A program made the translations under genes and the position numbers. A DNA stretch of 64,000 bases from Limanda limanda. Lineage: Eukaryota > Chordata > Actinopteri > Pleuronectiformes > Pleuronectidae. The notes under the pieces were generated by a model, which was not told the origin of the DNA, searched no databases, and saw only the letters and a list, made by a program, of their open reading frames with translations. Positions 42,986-54,400 of the stretch are shown here, one piece after another (within the stretch, counting starts at the first letter, position 1; the number at the start of each line of letters is the position of its first letter). Location of the stretch: the NCBI RefSeq assembly GCF_963576545.1, contig NC_083651.1, positions 7,237,886 to 7,301,885 on the forward strand, in the 5' to 3' direction.

Positions 42986-43710
42986 ATCATGACCGAGGGA
43001 AAACGATACAAAAGGACTAATAAATCCATCGCCTTGTCTATAAACCATGTTTGTGTTCACTTCAACACACAGAAGTAACCAAACAGGGAATTTCATCAGT
43101 CAACAGTGAAATCCACTATGGGCAAGATAACCTCTCACTTCTAATTACAAAGCTCCCCAGTGGAATCTTAACCAGTTTATTTCTTTCTCGTCCAGTGGAA
43201 ACACTTTTTAATGCAGAGCTGCGTGAAACACTTTGATTGTGCTTCCAAATTAAAGAAAGCAATTAAGCAGAGAACTGGGTTGTGGAACCCCAACAGGAAG
43301 TTTAATCTGAGCAATCCACGTGTCAGCTCATAGCTCAACCTGCAGAGGAGTCCATCACTAAATGTACCAGAGTTCCTCCTGAGGGGTACATAAGTGTTTC
43401 TACCACATTTGTTCACAGTCCATCTGTTGGTTGTTGGGATTTTTTGGCCGGTTTTGGTAAAATATTGAAAATGACATCCCGTCTTGTGAATGAGCCCGAC
43501 GTCAAATCCGAATAATAACACTTGACTCTGTCTCAAATGTGCGGCAGCAGAGGCAGTGAATGGCATATGAGTCATTCGGTGACTCATGGATTTGATTGGC
43601 AGCGCTAAAATAAAAACTCTCCGTGCACAAAGTCCAGTTTCTATTCACTTGTTCCACGGACCATTTCCGACATTTTTTGCCTTTATTGCATAGTGAATGA
43701 ACAAGAAAAA

Positions 43711-43734
43711 CACACACACACACACATAGAGAGA

Positions 43735-43806
<72 letters not shown>
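43711..43806. repeat. (CA)n followed by (GA)n microsatellite
   Basis: A short CA run (43,711-43,726) followed by a GA tract of about 78 bases with one interruption ('ggga'). Confidence 0.97.
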
Positions 43807-43810
<4 letters not shown>

Positions 43811-43884
43811 GTCATCAGATTGGATTTCATGGTCTTATGGGGCTGATGAGTGTTAATGTTGTTTTAAGTATAGACAAAAAGGTT

Positions 43885-44250
43885 GTACATCATAGATTGT
43901 ATATGAAGACGGACGACATGACAGTTTCCCAAAAGTGACGATAAACAATCTTGATCGCCCCCTGGTGGCTGGCTACAGATATAGCTCATAAACCCCACCT
44001 CCCCCATGTTAGTGTATGGGACATGGACCAAACTAAACAGTCTAAATGCACATCACACTGGCCTACATTCAAATAAGCTACCAGTAAGTTCCTGATTGAC
44101 AGCTGAGACAGACTGGCAATTGGTCAAAAGTCAAAAATTGGATATTTGTAGAGAACGTCTACATATAAAACCGGGTTTTCTATTCAACAATGCTCTGTAG
44201 AAGCCACTAGATTCTCTGTGTTGGTCCTGAAAGTACCTGGGTGTTTGTTT
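43885..44250 (+). mobile_element. Interspersed repeat of a common fish type
   Basis: 'catagattgtatatgaagac', 'ggacgacatgacagtttccc', 'gatcgccccctggtggctgg' and 'cataaaccccacctccccca' in this order form a phrase series widespread in teleost genomes. A minus-orientation partial copy lies at 40,085. The right boundary is uncertain. Confidence 0.6.
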
Positions 44251-46050
44251 TGAGTGAGGCGACTGCAGCACAGGTTCTCCTCAGCAGGGTCAGCGAGCCC
44301 CGGAGGAGAATGGCGGACTGCATCCTGTCATGATGGGGCTTCTGCTAATTGTTTCCTGGAGACTAGTGGCACATCAGACAGCCAGACCCAATTAGGATTT
44401 TTCAAACAATCCCCAACCTGCAAGTTGTGTGAGCTCCCGTTCTGTGAGCAGAGGCACACAATGACTCTGCAGCCATGTTGTCAGAAATGTTCTGTTACAC
44501 TCTCCCACCGATGACACGTCCTGTCACATAACAGACATTTGATTGTATGAAAGGTTGATGATACTCTGCATAGGAGAAAAATGATTTATTATCCCTGAGG
44601 CAAACTTATAAAGACAAACTCTCATAACAATAACATTTTTCTTTTCTGCTTTTAAAAAAAAAAGTGGGCTGTTTACAACATCTTGTTTCTATCTAGTCTC
44701 CTTCAGCCTCCCTCACAAATGATGCCTGTCTGCCAGTGAGCAACATACAGCAGAGGCAGAGTAAAGATCTTAACAAGCGGCCTCCAATGCAGAGACAAAA
44801 ATCTGACTATTTTACATCTGAACATGAAGTGTTACGGCTCCAAACTGGCTCTTACAGTCCGAAAGCAGAGCTGCATGCCAGCTGCTGGATGCCATCCTGC
44901 CACATGTCCTCTTGAAGTGCTGCAGTCAACCAGGCTGCATGAGGAAGGGGCCAAAACTGACAGGAGCAGGATGCCAAATGGCACGATCCCGCCATGTCGG
45001 TACGCTAACAATAAAACGTAATCGATGTCTGAAACAGCAACAGTGTTTTGGGCAACGCTGCATTACATGTCTGACTAGAATTTTCCCCTAAAGGGCCGTG
45101 AGGATTATTAGCCAAGGCACACGTGCATCTGGTGAGTGCGAGAGACTGGCATGTGCAGAGGAAATAGCAGTAGGCACAGCGGTCTCCACAACACAACAGG
45201 ACCCCTCTTTTCAATTTCCTGCTCCAGTTTCCATTCCTGCTTTATTTCGTGCGGGGACCTGTAAAGTGGGATTCGCGATGGAAGAATGCAACATTTAGCA
45301 GATACGGCACCGCAGAGCACAAAACAAGGAAATTGATTCTGTCAAAGGCAATATTTGTGATAATGATCTCAATAAAAAAAACCATAGGGTGATTTCAAGC
45401 GGATTTAGCAGGATTCCCTCCGGAGACTTTCCTACTTACACAGCAGTGGTCTCTAACTGGCTTTAAAAACGAGTGCTCTTCACGTCGTGCTTTATGCCAG
45501 CCTCTTACCTGATGTGCGTCTGATCTCATTATTCAAACCGAAGCTTGTCTTTAGAAGTCTGACATCAGCCCCGAGTTAAGCAGTGTTGACGTACGTAGTT
45601 TTTCCAGTTTGATTTATTAGCCGAGTCACATCTGGGTGGCAGATGTCTTTACATCCTCGGCCTGTGTTTTCATAAGCTGTAACTAATGAGTTGTATCCAT
45701 ACTGTCAGAGAGGCCTTCATCTGAGCTAACATGCCCCACTAATTATGTATAAATACACATGACCGATACTTGTCTTTAAGACCAATGTCAGTATTACATG
45801 AGTCAACTAAATAAATGAGCCAAAATCAATTTTAATGCATCATTAAAAATATTTTAGTATGTCTCTTTTGATTTGGTTTTTAATGAGCATTACACATAAA
45901 CACACAAAATCAGATGCAAAAACAAAATATTATAAACAAAAAGGAATTGCAATGAGGAAATGTAGTGATTGGGACATTTTAAATTTGAACTAGACTCATT
46001 AAAGTTCATCCCAAATAAAGTACATCATTATATTGACTGAACCCAGATTT
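44251..46050. other. Non-coding stretch with conserved-looking blocks
   Basis: No gene recognised. The 44,250-44,520 and 44,700-45,700 segments have balanced composition and homeodomain-type sites ('gctaattgtttcc', 'ccaattagg'). They look more like regulatory sequence than repeats, but this needs cross-species alignment. Confidence 0.35.
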
Positions 46051-46059
46051 TTATTTGGA

Positions 46060-46215
46060 TTGGTTGCAAATTGCAAACATGCCGCTTTTTTCACCAAGAT
46101 CCAGGAATTATCGAAATGACAAAAAAGTTCCCCATCTCAAAATGTTAAAGAAAGTGAAAAATGCCCCCCTCCGCATCCGCACCTTAATTGAATGTGCATC
46201 TCTACCCAGGACTAC
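46060..46215. mobile_element. Fragment of a common fish interspersed repeat
   Basis: 'ggttgcaaattgcaaacatg', 'tcaccaagatccaggaatta', 'ccccatctcaaaatgttaaa' and 'ccgcatccgcaccttaattg' resemble a repeat often seen in fish introns. Only a degenerate fragment is present. Confidence 0.4.
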
Positions 46216-46637
46216 TGTTACATGAAAATCACACAGGAGTGGGATGCATCAAGATAGAGAACTGGTGGTGCTAATTTTCCAGTGAATTTAACATTAAGTC
46301 TCCTCAGACTTCCATGACAATCTGATGTTTCCATGTATTTTTAGTGACGTCAGTGGAGTCGAGGCTTTGGTGGTGATTTAAATCACATGTTCTGTTTGTG
46401 TCATGAATACACTGTATGAGTCTGTTTCCATTTTAATGATTCTTGTTGTTTTTTTTTATCCTCCATCAGCCAAGTGTAATAACTTTTTGTCATATATTGT
46501 TTTTTCTTTTGCTTGAAATTTCAGGAACTTCGGCTTCATTTCAGGGACACATTGGAAACGCTCATAAAAATATGTGGATGGAGAATAATGATCCAGCAGC
46601 AACCCTTTGTTCTTCTGGGGCAGTGTGTTTATGTCAG

Positions 46638-46774
<137 letters not shown>

Positions 46775-48330
46775 ACATGCTTCATTAATTTGACTTGTAA
46801 AAGTAACACACAGCAACATGTTCACCAACCTGGATTACCACATCTGAAGTTGCCACGGGAAGCAGACACAACAACACCCGACCATTTATTAGTCTAACTG
46901 GTCACAGATGTTATATTTGAGAATAGTTTGGGACATTTTGTTAGAGCCTTACATTTTCCAATGCCGCGACCGGAGCCACAGTGGCACCTTGGCTCGGTGC
47001 CGTTAAAACATGCATATGGTTTTCTTTAATGCCAAATTCTATCGCTTAACTAAAGATGTTAATGCTTTTATGTGATGAATAGCAAGTTAGAATTGTCTAT
47101 AGTGATGCTAATTCATGATTCTGATAATTCTGCTGCTGCATTTTCACAAAAATTACCCTGACACCTGGTATGACCCTCAGATCTCTGCAGCAGAAGGTGC
47201 TGGCGGCAGCAGCCTCGGCTCAGCTGGAAACATTCTCAAAGTATCACATTGCCATTATTGGAATGAAAATATTCCCGCTTCATTTTGGCAGGCTCCAATT
47301 CCAGGGTCCCACCCCACACGATTTTTTAATAATGTTTTCCTGATCTAGTGTTTCGACGAGGAAGTGCTCAGCCTCTTTCCTGGAAAAGAGTGGAGAACAT
47401 TCCCACTTTTCTACAAACAATGCCTTTTCAAAAGTGTAACTTAAGCACTCGTGTGTCAGACGAGATTGCGACATCCGACATAATCAAGATCTAAATTCAA
47501 CGTGTAAGTCACAGCCACAATGTACAGGTATGAAAACCAATCCCAACATTGGAAAGCAAAGTGCAAACTATATTCTTTTTCCGACTTTGAGAAAGTCTCG
47601 TGCTAACTGTTCCATATTGTGGCCATAAAAGCAGAGGGCCTGCTGGGGAGCAGAGATGGCGTGCAGCAGGTTGTAATCACCATCACTCTGCCTCCATGAC
47701 ACTTTGGGGAGACCTCTACCCAGCAAGTACTTGATTAAAGCAACAGCAGAGCATCGAGTCTCATTTTTTGCGCCAACGTCCCACATGGCATGTCGAGGTG
47801 TGTAGTGTGTCTCTTACGTGTGTGTCTGTGCTAACCACGTTGTCATGGACACGGATGAAGGAGACAAGAGTGTCGAGGGGGCCGAAGGCGTAATGTGAAA
47901 TCTACTTTGACATAGGAAGAAAACCGAATGTGATGTAAACTAGTTGTTTTCATGAAGATGGTAGTTTAAAGTGATTTATATTCTATGCTCAAATATACTG
48001 ATACATATATATAAAATACACTATAACTAGTTTTAACTATTCTCTTGAAATGTTTTTGGGACATTATTGTTAGACTCTCCCACCCAGATCAGCCCCATCA
48101 ACACAAACATGTTTTGCATCAGCTTGAAGTGATTTCATATTTATTGTTTTGTCTCTGGCCTTTTCAGCTCCAAACTTAAATAGTTTTCTCGACTTCTACC
48201 GCAAGCTGGTGACGGTAAGACAACGATATTTAGCTTTCACAGGACATTAGGCCAGAGCGAGAAGTGCTTGCATCCCAGTACGTGGGGATGTGGGCTGGTG
48301 CGTTATCAAAGTGGACTGATGAAAGATCTG
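46775..48330. other. Non-coding stretch, no gene recognised
   Basis: No exon or RNA gene supported. Confidence 0.4.
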
Positions 48331-48334
48331 TGGC

Positions 48335-48720
48335 AATCAAATTCGATTTGTATTGCCTATATTCAAAAATAATAATTTGCCTCATTGGGCTTAACAAGGT
48401 GCGACATCCTCTGTCTTTAACCCTCAATACCAGAGAGTGAGGAACGGACGGAGGTGCATTAGATGTTGCATTAAACAAAATCAACAAAAATGTACAGCAT
48501 TCATGAGAAAAGAGAAAAGAATGGAGATGTGTAACGATGCTTAAAGTATTTCTGCAAAAACAATTGTCTGACAGAGATGAAGGGAGCAGTAATGACAGTT
48601 GTATTGATGGAGGTATTGCAAGTAGGCATATTATATACCTAAGCAATCTAGTGGTTATCCTAATGGATGTAAAGGTATTGAGGATACAATCGCACTCCCT
48701 CTGTGTGTGTTGTGATCCGA
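48335..48720 (-). mobile_element. LINE-type 3' tail copy, minus orientation
   Basis: 'aatcaaattcgatttgtatt', 'cctatattcaaaaataataa', 'cctcattgggcttaacaagg' and 'gacatcctctgtctttaacc' are the reverse complement of the tail at 61,690-61,937, extended further inward. The inner boundary is uncertain. Confidence 0.6.
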
Positions 48721-49829
48721 GCTCCTTTCTTTCTCGATTTGGTAACAAGGCTCAGAGCACACGTCAAGTTAGCGCACACATAAATGTACACACATGCTGA
48801 TTGTGAAGCTTTGGCTTCAAGTGAATACTGATCCAGTTATATCTGATGGTTATGTCACAGCTCCCCAGTTACAACAGTATCTTAAAGGAGTGTGTTTATC
48901 CCACAGATCAGCAGCTCCTCATGTGCAAGTCATCAAACATTTATAAGTTATTCAACGTGACCTAAAAACATTTAATGAAAACTAAGAGCCGGTAAGTTTT
49001 TCCTCCAGTTGGACTCAAACCTCATCTGGGCTGAATCGGGGATTTTCAGTTATTGAATCGACCCGTTGTTGATCAGAGCTGTTGAGGAGCAAGCAGGGGA
49101 GAGCACGCACAACAGACTCCCACCGCGCGTTAATGCGCACATCCTGTTGTGAAGGTGCGTTGCCCTGGAGACCGGACATGCAGGTTTCCTAGCAGGTGTG
49201 TAGAGAAGTTGCATGTAGCTTTGCTGATGACGCTTCAGTCAAGGGTCAGGGTTATGTGTGTGGATGATGTTATTGAGTGGGAAAGACATGCAGGGCCATG
49301 TCTTACTGATTCCTCCCAGATTGAATGGTAGGAGCTCATTGGTGAAACAGTGGGAAGCAAAAACTCCAATAGGCCTTAAGGTGTCGGATTGTGTCCTCAA
49401 AGTGCGTGATCAAATCCTCAGAGAACAATGCAGGAGAGTCCAGGAGGTCAGTACAAAGACTTGAGTCTGTAAGAACTCAAACAAAAAAAAAGAACACAAA
49501 TATCTCAGGATGAAGAAGAGGTATAAGACAGTGACGAAGATGTCAGCTGGGAAAGACTTCAAGATTAAATAAGAGTTATTTGATGTGTAGCACTTTTCAA
49601 GCAAATAAGCAGCAGGACTTTCCAAAGACAGCGTAAAACATGCAACATTAAAATATTACTACTACTCTTACACAGTAGATGGTGATACTAATAATAAGAC
49701 CTAAGGAGCTAGTTCGGTCTGTAACTAGTGAAGAGCTTTGTAATGTACTCCTGCACTAGAGCCTATAGGTGTTTCTAAGTATTATAAATTATATAGTATA
49801 TATATATGGTATATAAAATCAACTCTAAA

Positions 49830-50110
49830 AGAGACTGGGAAAGACGATCTCAGGACTGTCATTCATGTCCAACAATGGCTTACATGACACCGTGGGTTCT
49901 ATGGTTATTGCCAAGCCTAGTGTTTCTGGGAAAGTTGAGTAAGATTTTACTACCTTAACCTTTTATTGTTGTCTTTTCTATTTTTTGTATGAATCTGTCT
50001 CTAAATTAGAAGGTTTCTAACTCATTGTTATTGTCAGTCACCCATAAATTACCTTAAATTGCATTTGATTTGTTTAAAAGGTGCTGTAAACATAAAATTT
50101 GATTGATTGA
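49830..50110 (+). mobile_element. LINE-type 3' tail, plus orientation
   Basis: Ends with 'aaaaggtgctgtaaacataa' and 'aatttgattgattgatg', the terminal GATT-repeat tail typical of fish L2/Rex-like 3' ends. The upstream part is not coding. Confidence 0.5.
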
Positions 50111-50319
50111 TGTGAACAGATCACCTTGATGTACTGCAGCTATCGAGCAGATAAACAAAACTACGACTATAGCTTCAGCATAAAGCCAGTTAAATGTTTT
50201 TCTTAATGATGTTGCGTGTGGCTCCTGACATCAAAATGGTACAGAGTAAAAAAAAGGAGGCTGTGTGAAATCAGAGAGCGTAGAGCTCATGGTGAAAGTA
50301 CATTCCATATCATGATAAT

Positions 50320-50420
50320 ATAGCTAATAATAATAATAGCTTGAAATTATAAAGCACCTTTCAAGAGACCCAAGGACACTTTACATGTGTCCGTGGGGAC
50401 AAAAGAGAAAAGAAGAGAAA
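50320..50420 (-). mobile_element. Short LINE/SINE-like tail fragment, minus orientation
   Basis: 'aataataatagcttgaaatt', 'ataaagcacctttcaagaga' and 'cccaaggacactttacatgt' resemble the reverse complement of common fish retroposon tails that end in short AAT/ATT repeats. Confidence 0.45.
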
Positions 50421-50722
50421 GTAATTTGCACCAAACAGGACAGAAATAAACGGCACTAATGGGAGGGAGGAGCGTCAACTGAGACCAAAGGACTTTCAGT
50501 ATGGTTTTTCATGACATGATCTCATATTGTCCTCTTTTTTCTTCTCTTATGTACATGAAGGTATAAGTTTCATTTCAATACAAATATGTAAGGTAATTTG
50601 AACTGCTACATATTGAAGCAACAGCAACCGACCTGTGTACAGTGAAAAAAATGGCTTACTGGCGCCACCCAGTGGTTATTCATTCACACTCACACAGGCA
50701 TCTGGAAACAGCACAGGTGGTT

Positions 50723-50728
50723 TTTATT
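50723..50728 (-). terminator. lct: Possible polyadenylation signal of lct (AATAAA)
   Basis: Minus-strand AATAAA about 480 bases past the lct stop codon. A variant signal ATTAAA lies nearer (51,037-51,042, about 165 bases past the stop). Either could be used; no transcript end is available to decide. Confidence 0.3.
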
Positions 50729-51206
50729 TCATACAAAAGACTATTGGAAACACTAAGAACAACATTGCACTGACAAACTGGATGACAGACCCATGGATGC
50801 AATGTTCACTCTTTTGGTGCAACAGGAAGTTTGCTCAGAAACTGCTGTAATGAAACAGGAAGTGACGGCAAAGGTTGATATTAAAGAAAAAGACAATTAT
50901 AACCATAATAATTCATCATAACTTATTAAATAGAAAAAACGATTACCAATTCAGTTGGTGGCCTGTTTCATTGTGGTCATGCTAATTATCTAATTTGGAC
51001 AAGAAGGTGTGGCCACAAATGTTGAATTCATTTTTGTTTAATTTTGAAAATAATACAGGATTAATCAAAATTATCCTTTATATATTTGTCACATGAGGTT
51101 CATGTTCTTTCTTTTTGGAATCTGAATGGAAAACCATGAATTCAACAGCAACCCAGATCTCTCTTGACCAGTTAATGAAGAGTTCACTCCTTTCCTGAAG
51201 CTTTGC

Positions 51207-51493
51207 TCACATCTTCTCCATCTTAAAGGAATTCCTAGCTTCTCCCGTCAACTTCTTTTTTGTTTTCAGGAGCCAAAACACGGTGAGGACGACCCCCAGG
51301 ACACTTGCGAGAAGAAATGCAAAGATGACGTACAGTGCCACTTCAGCATCGCGAGGTGAAAGCTCCAGACCCAGGAAGTCCACCGTGTTTGGAGGCAGAA
51401 CAGGGACAGTCGTATGATGAGTCGTATGACCAGTTGTATGATCTGTTGTATTGCCAGTGCTCTCTAGTGTTGTTGCAGGGGGTGCAGTTGTAG
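51207..51493 (-). other. lct: LCT exon 17: Thr/His-rich stalk, membrane helix and cytoplasmic tail
   Basis: Residues 1830-1924. A Thr-rich stretch with repeated HTT units ([16 protein letters not shown]) forms a probable O-glycosylated stalk. It is followed by '[19 protein letters not shown]', matching the human 'VQFLGLMLGTTEAQTALYV'. A hydrophobic helix (about 1882-1905) and a 19-residue tail starting KTKKKL complete a type I membrane topology. Confidence 0.92.
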
Positions 51494-54400
51494 CTGTTAA
51501 AAGACAAACAAGAAACAAGACAAACTTTGCATTTAGTTCAACATCCCTATAAACATGTGTGTTTTTCATCATGTATGATCTAATTCCAAGTATTTTTCCT
51601 TCAAATCATCCTCCAGTGATTGCACTGAGTCTTGTTACCTTCCTGTTCTGGGTTCAAACAATCATGGGGCCCAGTGGCTGGGTCTGGGAAGCCATTGCAG
51701 GAGATGATGGCGGCGTAGCGGGAGGCTGAGTTTTTAGCGATGCGAGGAAGTGTCGGGTTGGAACGGTTCACATAGAACAGTCCGAAGCGCTCAGAGTAAC
51801 CAGCAGCCCATTCAAAGTTGTCCATCAATGACCAGGCTGTGTAACCTCTTAGGTCTACTCCGTCCAGAACACGGGCTGAAAGACAAGATGTTCTTATATA
51901 ATATGATATCATAGATTGTGTTTCAGCTTTTTAAGATACAATACAAGTTTCAGAACCAAGTTCACAACTTTTCAAAATAAAAGCTATGTAGTTCAGCTCT
52001 AGACTAAGCATTGGGGCAACAAAATGAATGTTACACCTTTACTTTGAGGACAAATCGCTAAAGAGGAAGAGATTTCAGACAGACAAGAGATATTAATAGA
52101 AGGATATTTTCTCCATATTCCTCATTAAATACCTTTCAGGGCCTGGTTGATGTAGGTGTTATAATAGTGTGTTCTGTGGATGTCATTCAGGTCCACCGGT
52201 CCTCTTTCTGAGACCCCATTCTCTGTGACATAGACAGGCGGGTTTCCATACTCATCCTTGATGAACTTGAGGATTTTTCTGAATCCAAATGGCGTGATCT
52301 TCAGCCAAAAGGAGCCTGTTTCAATCCATGTGCGGTCGTGTGTGGTTCCAGTGCCCCTGGATATTGGATTGGACATAGTCAAACATGTCATACTGTATAT
52401 ATGTTGACATGTGCTGTATTTAGACAGGCAACTTAATATAGTTTGACAGTCCCAGGTCTTCTGCTCGTATAAGATACAGAAAAAGCAACAATTAAACATC
52501 ATTAATGTATCTTCATTTGATTCAAGCCTACCTGTCAGCTTCATAATCCTGCTGATTTCCCAGATCTACAGGGTATGAGAGGACCGTACAGTAGTGGTTG
52601 AAGCCAAAGTAATCGTGGGTCCCTTTGATTCTTCTGATTTCATCAGGAGTGAACTCAGGAAGCCTATAGAAGAGATAGGTCTCTTCAAAAGCCCAATCTT
52701 AGATTTCATCATACAAGTTTAAGTTATTTACACTTAGAACCAACAAAACTGCCTTTTTCTCTGCTTGTAAAAACTATGGTTGCTTTACCGTGACTCAGGG
52801 AGACCTGCAGCGAGGCTTCTTCTGCGAATGATGGTCTTCATTAAGTCCGGATAATCTCCATTGAAAATGGGATGGGCAAACCAGCCAATGAAGAACTGCA
52901 GCAAAATCACATGGTCAGAGATCATTTTAAGTCGACATGTTTTTTTCCTGACACCTAATTAACCTGTCTTATTTTTTTCGTAAAGGAGCAAAAATCATTA
53001 CAAAGTGACCAACATATTTCTGTTGTTTACATGTCTACCTGCAAGTAGCGCTTGGTTGAGTCCACGTCCTCCTGCTTATATGGGTTCCGTGGCTCCACCC
53101 AATCCGAATTGATGGTAATGGAGATGATGCCTCCATGTGGTGCGCGGTACCTGTCATTATAGAGGTGCCACGCCTCAGCATGGGCCTTGATCAGGTTGTG
53201 AGCCGCAATATACTGCTTACCCACGATGCCTGAAACAGTTGAAGCGTAATTAACGGTACTTTTAGGAACATTTACATCATACAGTGTAAAACAAAAACAG
53301 CTAACTTTGACGAACCTGTAAGGATCTGCAGCCTACTCAATAACACCATTAAACCCTATTGGGCATTGGACTACTCCACCTGTATTTAAGCCCACTTTAA
53401 CCCTTATAGGAACTACACAGTAATGGGGGCTGAGGTGCACCAAACCGAGAGAGGGAAGGCATTCTTCTGAAACTTTGAAGCTGAAAGAAGATGATACAAA
53501 AAGAACAATTTCTACAATAATAAAAATGAGTATCTTAAAACAATATGGTGCTATTACCTGGAGCAAAGGTACCATATCCATAGCCAAGGTTGGCCACAAT
53601 GTACGGTTCATTCAGAGTGATCCAGAACTTCACTCTGTTTCCAAGTCGACTGAATAAAACATCGGCATAATCCCTAAATCTGTCTACAATCGTTGCATTC
53701 TGCCACCCCCCTACTTTCTGCAAAGCCAATGGAAGGTCCCAGTGATACAGGGTCACCTGAAAAAAAAAGGGAGAATATGCTTACTATATTGTTCGCTTTT
53801 CACAGAGGGTATATTTTTCTCTTTGGTACATTTCATATGGTTCACGCTACAATAATTTCAAGTTAATCAAGGCTAGAAATGATCATGTCCTAAACATGGT
53901 AAATATCGGTGTTAAAGTCTGGGACCTAATCCAATAGTATCGATGGCAACACTGCTTACCTGTGGCTGAATATTAGCAGCTTCCAAGGCATCCAGTAATC
54001 TATGGTAGTAGTTCAGTCCAGCTTCATTGATGTAGCTGTTGGTGCCATCAGGAAGCACCCTGGGCCAGGACACGGAGAAGCGGTAGTCTGATACCTTCAA
54101 CTTCTTCAACACCGCCACATCTTCATCAATCTTATTATAACTATCACAAGCGATATCCCCATCGTTACTATTGCTCACTCTCAAAGGAGTATGGGCAAAC
54201 TTGTCCCAGATACTCAGTCCCTTTCCATGTGCTCTCCAGCTGCCTTCAATCTGAAAGGCAAGAAAAGTGTTATTATAGAACTGTTAAGCACCTCAAAGTT
54301 GCCTAAAAAGTTATCATATTAGAAGAACTATCCCAGCAGTGCACTGGGTCAGTGTGAAGTGATCTCCAACAATGTACTGGGATTGCCTACCTGGTAGGAC

